The notes under the pieces were generated by a model. That model had not been told where the DNA came from. It saw only the letters and a list, made by a program, of their open reading frames with translations, and did not search any database. From positions 1 through 64,000 of the forward strand of contig VGRY01000008.1 in the NCBI GenBank assembly GCA_016875195.1: a stretch of 64,000 bases of DNA. Direction: 5' to 3'. Position 1 is the stretch's first letter. Each line of letters opens with the position of its first letter. Source of the DNA: Deltaproteobacteria bacterium (lineage in GTDB: Bacteria; Desulfobacterota; BSN033; UBA1163). Made by a program: the position numbers and the translations under genes. Shown in pieces: positions 59,451 to 64,000 of the stretch.

Positions 59451-60173
59451 ATGTTGGTGAGGTTAAAGATCTTCCGTTTTGATCCAGAGAAGGATAAAGA
59501 GCCCTACTATCAGATCTTCGAGGTAGAGGCTGATCCTATGGACCGACTTCTCGATTGCCTCAATCGGATCCGCTGGGAACAGGATCCGACCCTATCCTTC
59601 CGGATGTCTTGCGGCCACGGGGTTTGCGGATCGGACGGGATGAGGATCAATGGCATCTGCGGACTGGCCTGCCAGAAGTTGGTTCGGAACTTTAAGGAAG
59701 AAGTTTTGATTGAACCCCTTCCTGTCTTTAGAGTGGTAAAGGATTTGGTGGTGGACCTCGGCCCTTTTTTTGAGAAGTATCACTCCATCAAACCCTACTT
59801 GATCACTCAAACACCGCCATCCGACACAGAGCGAAAACAGTCCCCCGAGGAATATGAGCGGTTCGAAGAGGCGATTCGCTGCATTCTCTGCGCCTGCTGC
59901 ACCGCCTCCTGCCCGGTGAATCAGAATAAAGAGACAGAGAATTATGTCGGACCTGCTGCCCTGGTGCGGGCCTTCCGTTATCTTTTCGATTCAAGAGACG
60001 AGGCTATAGAAGAAAGAATTGCTTTGTTGGATCACAAAGAAGGGGCATGGGGTTGCCAGACCCAGTGGAAATGCACGGAGGTCTGTCCCAAAGAGATCCC
60101 CGTCACCAAACAGATCGGCCAGATCAAGAAAAGGATTTACGAGACTAAAAATAGGGGTTCATCCGGGAATTGA
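59451..60173 (+). CDS. sdhB: Succinate dehydrogenase/fumarate reductase iron-sulfur subunit
   Basis: 240 residues. The 2Fe-2S ligands are Cys54, Cys59, Asp62, Cys74 (SCGHGVCGSDGM ... GLACQ); Asp as third ligand also occurs in E. coli SdhB. The 4Fe-4S motif is CILCACCTASCP; the 3Fe-4S motif is CQTQWKCTEVCPKEIPV. It passes electrons from SdhA to the membrane anchor. No SdhC/SdhD-like gene follows: the next DNA is a repeat, then an opposite-strand gene. The last residues (GSSGN) and the stop are encoded by the end of the MITE-like element at 60157. Confidence 0.93.
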   Translation: MLVRLKIFRFDPEKDKEPYYQIFEVEADPMDRLLDCLNRIRWEQDPTLSFRMSCGHGVCGSDGMRINGICGLACQKLVRNFKEEVLIEPLPVFRVVKDLVVDLGPFFEKYHSIKPYLITQTPPSDTERKQSPEEYERFEEAIRCILCACCTASCPVNQNKETENYVGPAALVRAFRYLFDSRDEAIEERIALLDHKEGAWGCQTQWKCTEVCPKEIPVTKQIGQIKKRIYETKNRGSSGN

Positions 60174-60316
60174 GTGGGTAACCTCCCCTTAGTTTAAGGG
60201 GAGGTGGGGAGGGGTTACTTTTCGTCCCAGTTCAGATAGGACGCTTTCCCTAACTCCCCCTGTCCCCCTCTTAAACTTAAGAGGGGGAAAAGCACCCATA
60301 TAAAAGCCGGATGAAT
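60157..60316 (-). mobile_element. MITE-like element, copy C (inverted)
   Basis: Ends GTTCATCCGG and CCGGATGAAT form a clean terminal inverted repeat. The interior, in reverse, matches copies A and B: GGGAATTGAGTGGGTAACCT, CCCCTTAGTTTAAGGGGAGG, CCCCCTCTTAAACTTAAGAG and AAAGCACCCATATAAAAGCC. It supplies the stop codon of sdhB and ends just before the DUF6982-like gene's 3' end. Confidence 0.78.
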
Positions 60317-60342
60317 CAAAATAGTTAAAAAGAAACTTTCTT

Positions 60343-60795
60343 TTATTTCTTTCTTCCGGGGATGGGAATTTCAATATAGTCTGCTGCCTTTGGGAGCAAT
60401 TGGCGGATCCTTTTTAAAGCAGAACATACGACAAAGACTCTTAAATTATTTGACTTTGGATCTGCTGGGGAGAGAAAGAAACCCTGTCGTTTAAGATCAA
60501 AACTCGTACACGATCCTACCAATACTTCACCATCCGTAAATGTCACTTCTAATAACAACCCATAAGGTTTCTCGTCTTCTAAATGTCCCTTTCGTTCAAC
60601 ATAGTGCGGAGTTCCTCTGAAATCGCGAACCACGAAGACAGCCTTCAACTCATCAATAATAACCACAATCGGTTTGTCATGGGGCTTATCCGTGGGAGTT
60701 ACGTGAAATCGATCCTTATTCGGGAAGAAATCAATCGTTGACCCCTTTAACATTTTGCCGTTAATATATCGAACCACCACCTTAATCCGTTCCAT
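60343..60795 (-). CDS. DUF6982-like soluble protein
   Basis: 150 residues. Two similar halves are apparent: VVVRYINGKMLKGSTIDFFP and LLEVTFTDGEVLVGSCTSFD, each a strand-turn-strand unit, so an internal duplication is likely. The layout resembles DUF6982/PilZ-like small barrels seen in deltaproteobacteria, but the PilZ c-di-GMP motif (RxxxR, D/NxSxxG) is absent. The role is unknown. It is convergent with sdhB and divergent from the GH57 gene, 144 bp away. Confidence 0.6.
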   Translation of the reverse strand: MERIKVVVRYINGKMLKGSTIDFFPNKDRFHVTPTDKPHDKPIVVIIDELKAVFVVRDFRGTPHYVERKGHLEDEKPYGLLLEVTFTDGEVLVGSCTSFDLKRQGFFLSPADPKSNNLRVFVVCSALKRIRQLLPKAADYIEIPIPGRKK

Positions 60796-60939
60796 CGGTT
60801 GTTTTCCTCCACTTCAGCAATTTAAAGGATATTGAACGGCCTTGTCAATCTTTAATTGACGATACAAAAATTGTTTTGAAATTAAGAATGCGATGTAAGA
60901 TAATGGATGTAAGTTTGACTCATACCCAGGGCTCTAAAC

Positions 60940-63459
60940 ATGAAAGACGCATTTGTCGCCATCCATGGACATTTTTATCAGCCGCCGAGAGAGAATCCGT
61001 GGCTGGAATCCATTGAGCGCGAAGAGAGCGCTCATCCTTTCCATGACTGGAATGAACGGATTGCCTTCGAATGTTACCGGCCCAACGCCTATGCCCGAAT
61101 CGTCGATGATCAGGGAAAGATTCTCGATATCCTCAACAATTACTCCTTCCTCAGCTTCAATTTCGGTCCCACACTTCTCTCCTGGATCGAAAGGCAAAAA
61201 CCTCTCATCTACCAGAGGATCCTGGAGGCAGACCGGGAAAGCCACAGACGCTTGGGCCATGGGAATGCGATTGCCCAGGTCTATGACCATCTGATCATGC
61301 CCCTGGCTAACGAGAGGGATCAGGAAACAGAGGTCCGTTGGGGAATAGCCGATTTTGAAAGACGCTTCCATCGCAAACCTGAGGCCATGTGGTTACCTGA
61401 GACAGCGGTTAATTATTCTACGCTGAAGACATTAATCCAATGTGGTATGCGCTATCTCATCCTGAGCCCTTTCCAGGCATTGAGGGTGAGACCTTTAGGA
61501 AGTAGGAAGTGGACGGATGTCACTCAGGGGAAAGTTGATACAACTCAGCCCTATCGTTGTTTTCTCAGAGATCGATCCGGAAAGAGGATGGAGGACCAGT
61601 CTATAGACATTTTCTTCTATGATGGGGTGATTTCGAAGGAGATCGCTTTCGGAGAACTTCTGAAAGATGGAGATCGGTTCTGTCAACGGTTCGCCCAGGT
61701 CTTTGGTCGAGGAAAGAAAAGGCCCCAGCTCATCCATGTCTCAACGGATGGCGAGACCTACGGGCATCATAAAAAATTTGGCGAGATGGCTCTCGCCTAT
61801 GCCTTAAGTAAAGGGCTCTCCGGACAGGGGTTTGAGGTACTCAATTATGGAGCCTTCCTGAAGAGGTTTCCTCCGGTGGATGAGGTGGAGATCGATGAAG
61901 GGCCCAGGGGAGAAGGAAGCGCATGGAGCTGCAGCCATGGCGTTGGAAGATGGAAAGAGGATTGTGGTTGCAGCACCGGCAGCCAGGCCGGATGGAATCA
62001 GAAATGGAGAACGCCATTAAGAGAAGCGCTCAATCTTCTGAAAGATGATCTCGACGTTCTGTTCGAAAAAGAAGGGGAGAAGGTCTTTCATGATCCCTGG
62101 GAGGCGAGAAATGGTTATATCGAAGTAATCACGGATCGGTCTTCCCCAAGCATTTCCAAATTTTTTGAGCATTATGGCTGTCAGGGCCTCAATGAAACAG
62201 GAAGGATCAAGGGGCTCAAATTGTTAGAGATGGAGAGGCATGGTCTCAGGATGTTTACAAGTTGCGGATGGTTTTTTGCTGACCTGGCAGGCCTGGAGAC
62301 GATCCTCATTCTCGAACATGCGGCAAGGGCGATCCAGTATGCAGAGGAATGTTCAAATCAGGAGATTGAAAAGAGATTTCTCAAAGTTCTGGCTGAGGGG
62401 CGAAGCAACCGTCCACAAATGGGAGACGGGCTCCAGATTTATGAGCGGCTTCTGAAGCACAAACAGATCAGCCTTGAGCAGGTGGTCAACCACTATGCCC
62501 TCTCTTCTCTCTTGGACGGTGAGCCAAAGAAGAAGAGAATCTTCTCCTTACAATTAGAGACCATCGACCAGGAGCGTATGGAGAGGGAGGGCCGACACCT
62601 CTTTCTGGGGAAAGTGAAGGTGGTTTCTGATATCATTCCAGAGCCAAAGGAGTTTCTTTTTGGACTGATTTTTTCTGAAAAGAAACTTTTCCAGAGTTGG
62701 GTTTCTGAAGACAAGGGAACGCTTGATTTCAATACGTTAAAACAGAGAGGGGTAGAGGAATTCGAACAAGGAGAAGAGAGGTTAAAAGAAACCCTGACTT
62801 CACTACTCGGAGATCGGATATTTACGATTCGGGATGTTATAAAAGAAGAGAGGGAGGAAATTTTTCAAAAGTTGATTTTAAATGAGATCGGGGAGCCTGC
62901 ATGGATTTATGCGGAAATTTATGAAAGAACAAAGTCCACTATGGAAATTCTGGCAGGAGAGGGAGTGGAGATTCCCCGTGAGATCCGGATGGCTGCGGAG
63001 ATAGCGCTCAGCCATCGGTTGTTTCAGAAAGTCGAGGGGCTGAGGAGAGATTGCAAATCGGCTATTGCAAGAGGAGCGATTGATCAAATCATTGAAGAGT
63101 CAAAAAGATACGGGTGTCAATTGAGAAAAGAGGAATCCATTTCGGTTCTGAGCCAGTTATTAAGAGAGAAGATGGAATTCCTGCGGGGGAAACAATATGC
63201 TGACCTTTCAGTCCGGGAAGAATTGGTTCTGGAAATCATTACCCTTCTCGATTCGGCCAAGAAGTGGGGTTTTTCCCTTGATCTATGGGAAGCCCAGGAT
63301 TTAATGGATGGTATATTGGATGGATGTTTGAAGTCGCTTGAGGAATCGTGGTGGGGGGAAGGGGTTCAGAAACCCTTCCCTTCAAACCTGATCACCCTCG
63401 CCGATAAACTGCATTTTAATATCGAAAAAATTTCAACAGCCACTGGATTAAAAAAATAA
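60940..63459 (+). CDS. Glycoside hydrolase family 57 protein with a DUF3536 region
   Basis: 839 residues. The N-terminal GH57 (beta/alpha)7 barrel starts HGHFYQPPRENPW. The likely nucleophile is Glu154 in AMWLPETAV and the acid/base Asp270 in STDGETYGHH. From about residue 320 it follows DUF3536, with SSPSISKFFEHYG and SCGWFFADLAGLETILILEHAA. GH57 members act on alpha-glucans (amylase, branching enzyme, 4-alpha-glucanotransferase); the DUF3536 type is uncharacterised. No signal peptide, so probably cytoplasmic glycogen or maltodextrin metabolism. No other glycogen gene is in the window. Confidence 0.92.
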   Translation: MKDAFVAIHGHFYQPPRENPWLESIEREESAHPFHDWNERIAFECYRPNAYARIVDDQGKILDILNNYSFLSFNFGPTLLSWIERQKPLIYQRILEADRESHRRLGHGNAIAQVYDHLIMPLANERDQETEVRWGIADFERRFHRKPEAMWLPETAVNYSTLKTLIQCGMRYLILSPFQALRVRPLGSRKWTDVTQGKVDTTQPYRCFLRDRSGKRMEDQSIDIFFYDGVISKEIAFGELLKDGDRFCQRFAQVFGRGKKRPQLIHVSTDGETYGHHKKFGEMALAYALSKGLSGQGFEVLNYGAFLKRFPPVDEVEIDEGPRGEGSAWSCSHGVGRWKEDCGCSTGSQAGWNQKWRTPLREALNLLKDDLDVLFEKEGEKVFHDPWEARNGYIEVITDRSSPSISKFFEHYGCQGLNETGRIKGLKLLEMERHGLRMFTSCGWFFADLAGLETILILEHAARAIQYAEECSNQEIEKRFLKVLAEGRSNRPQMGDGLQIYERLLKHKQISLEQVVNHYALSSLLDGEPKKKRIFSLQLETIDQERMEREGRHLFLGKVKVVSDIIPEPKEFLFGLIFSEKKLFQSWVSEDKGTLDFNTLKQRGVEEFEQGEERLKETLTSLLGDRIFTIRDVIKEEREEIFQKLILNEIGEPAWIYAEIYERTKSTMEILAGEGVEIPREIRMAAEIALSHRLFQKVEGLRRDCKSAIARGAIDQIIEESKRYGCQLRKEESISVLSQLLREKMEFLRGKQYADLSVREELVLEIITLLDSAKKWGFSLDLWEAQDLMDGILDGCLKSLEESWWGEGVQKPFPSNLITLADKLHFNIEKISTATGLKK

Positions 63460-63508
63460 ATCTCTCCCTCTCTCTTTCTCTCCCCATCTCCTCAGTTTCT
63501 TGCCCCCA

Positions 63509-64000
63509 TCACTTTTCAGCGGGAAAGGTCATCTGGCCTCCATAATAGCCCAGGAGGAGAACAATGGGGGCAAAGAGGATCATTAACATCAGGGAAAGAT
63601 AGTAGGATATTTGTATCTCACCGATCCAAAACAGAATGAAGGTGACTTCAAGGGCCAGGAGGAGGATCGAAAGCTGAATCTTTCTCTTTATGAAGCGTGT
63701 TAATTTTGATCTGTAATTGATCCACCAGGTCAGGAATCCTGTCGCAATGGCAAAAGGAGTTGAGATAAGTCCGAGGGCGAGAAGATGTGTGCTGGTTGTA
63801 CCCAGAGAAGGGTGCATCCATATGAAGGATAGAAGATAAAAGAGGGATGATGCCATTAAAAAAGCAATAGGAAAGTGAACGAGCATGGGATGGGGGTGGC
63901 GCCTCGCCATAGGAAATGTTTGAAGAAGCCCCTGAAGAAATTTCGGGAGGTGTTTTAATTCTTCAGGAGGCCCTTTTTTCAGAATTCCGATTTGCGGATA
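63509..64000 (-). CDS. DUF2231-type membrane protein, 5' end beyond the window
   Basis: The fold starts RRHPHPMLVHFPIAF, the DUF2231 hallmark, with four membrane helices (about 20 residues each) to the end. ATG 63910 would give 133 residues but has no ribosome-binding site. The frame stays open to the window edge and encodes ILKKGPPEELKHLPKFLQGL just upstream, which reads like real protein. The gene therefore probably starts beyond 64000 and has an N-terminal soluble domain. DUF2231 proteins are poorly characterised; some bind haem. Confidence 0.75.
   Translation of the reverse strand, partial: YPQIGILKKGPPEELKHLPKFLQGLLQTFPMARRHPHPMLVHFPIAFLMASSLFYLLSFIWMHPSLGTTSTHLLALGLISTPFAIATGFLTWWINYRSKLTRFIKRKIQLSILLLALEVTFILFWIGEIQISYYLSLMLMILFAPIVLLLGYYGGQMTFPAEK

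Overview
The window reads as chromosome of a Gram-negative, anaerobic Desulfobacterota-type (classical deltaproteobacterial) bacterium. The basis is a MurE with the DNPR signature of meso-diaminopimelate ligases, an LpxC of the LPS pathway, Lgt, a Tat-exported Fe-S/NrfD redox pair with a c-haem sensor kinase, a tungsten-type aldehyde ferredoxin oxidoreductase, and strong use of sigma-54. This placement is an inference; no rRNA gene or other decisive marker is present.

Layout. (1) 1-17500 is a near-complete dcw cluster, all on +: the end of rsmH, then ftsL, ftsI, murE, murF, mraY, murD, ftsW, murG, murC, murB, ddl, ftsQ, ftsA, ftsZ. Most junctions are 4-nt overlaps. About half are interrupted by 70-250 bp blocks of short words repeated on one side and reverse-complemented on the other, so they can fold into long hairpins. 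(2) 17600-27500 holds a radical SAM/B12-like protein, an alpha/beta hydrolase, a YdjM-like membrane hydrolase, a minus-strand zinc-ribbon/SH3 lipoprotein pair, a sirtuin, a PflA-like radical SAM protein, a response-regulator-LpxC fusion and a small HTH protein. (3) 28000-29820 is an accessory block on the minus strand behind tRNA-Leu(CAA): hicBA, a disrupted Cys-rich mini-gene and an M23 lipoprotein. (4) 30450-38650 is the most unusual part. A -24/-12 promoter precedes a membrane-anchored GcvH-fold protein, a 28-residue membrane peptide, a Tat-exported HybA-like ferredoxin, an NrfD/HybB quinone subunit, two more GcvH-fold proteins, a haem-motif histidine kinase and its sigma-54 activator. (5) 38700-46800 carries archaemetzincin, a DUF1460-like hydrolase, an acidic-tail protein, a Ycf46-like AAA ATPase, lgt, an ABC transporter with a frameshifted binding protein, and a nucleotide-kinase-like/BON protein. 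(6) 46800-64000 holds a class II fumarase, a UPF0175/PIN toxin-antitoxin pair, a SagB-type nitroreductase, an EamA transporter, AOR, aconitase, SdhA/SdhB, a DUF6982-like protein, a GH57/DUF3536 protein and a DUF2231 membrane protein cut by the window end.

Functional reading. Region 1 makes lipid II and the divisome. Region 4 looks like a self-contained redox module: the kinase and activator at its end probably control the promoter at its start, so the quinone/Fe-S complex would be made in response to periplasmic redox state. Fumarase, aconitase and SDH give a partial TCA set with no visible SDH membrane anchor.

The non-coding DNA is unusually rich in small repeats. There are the hairpin word blocks and at least three MITE-like element families with terminal inverted repeats. 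Some have overrun gene ends: the last 29 codons of murD and the last few codons of sdhB are encoded by repeat DNA. Several genes also carry apparent single-base frameshifts, which could be real decay or assembly error.
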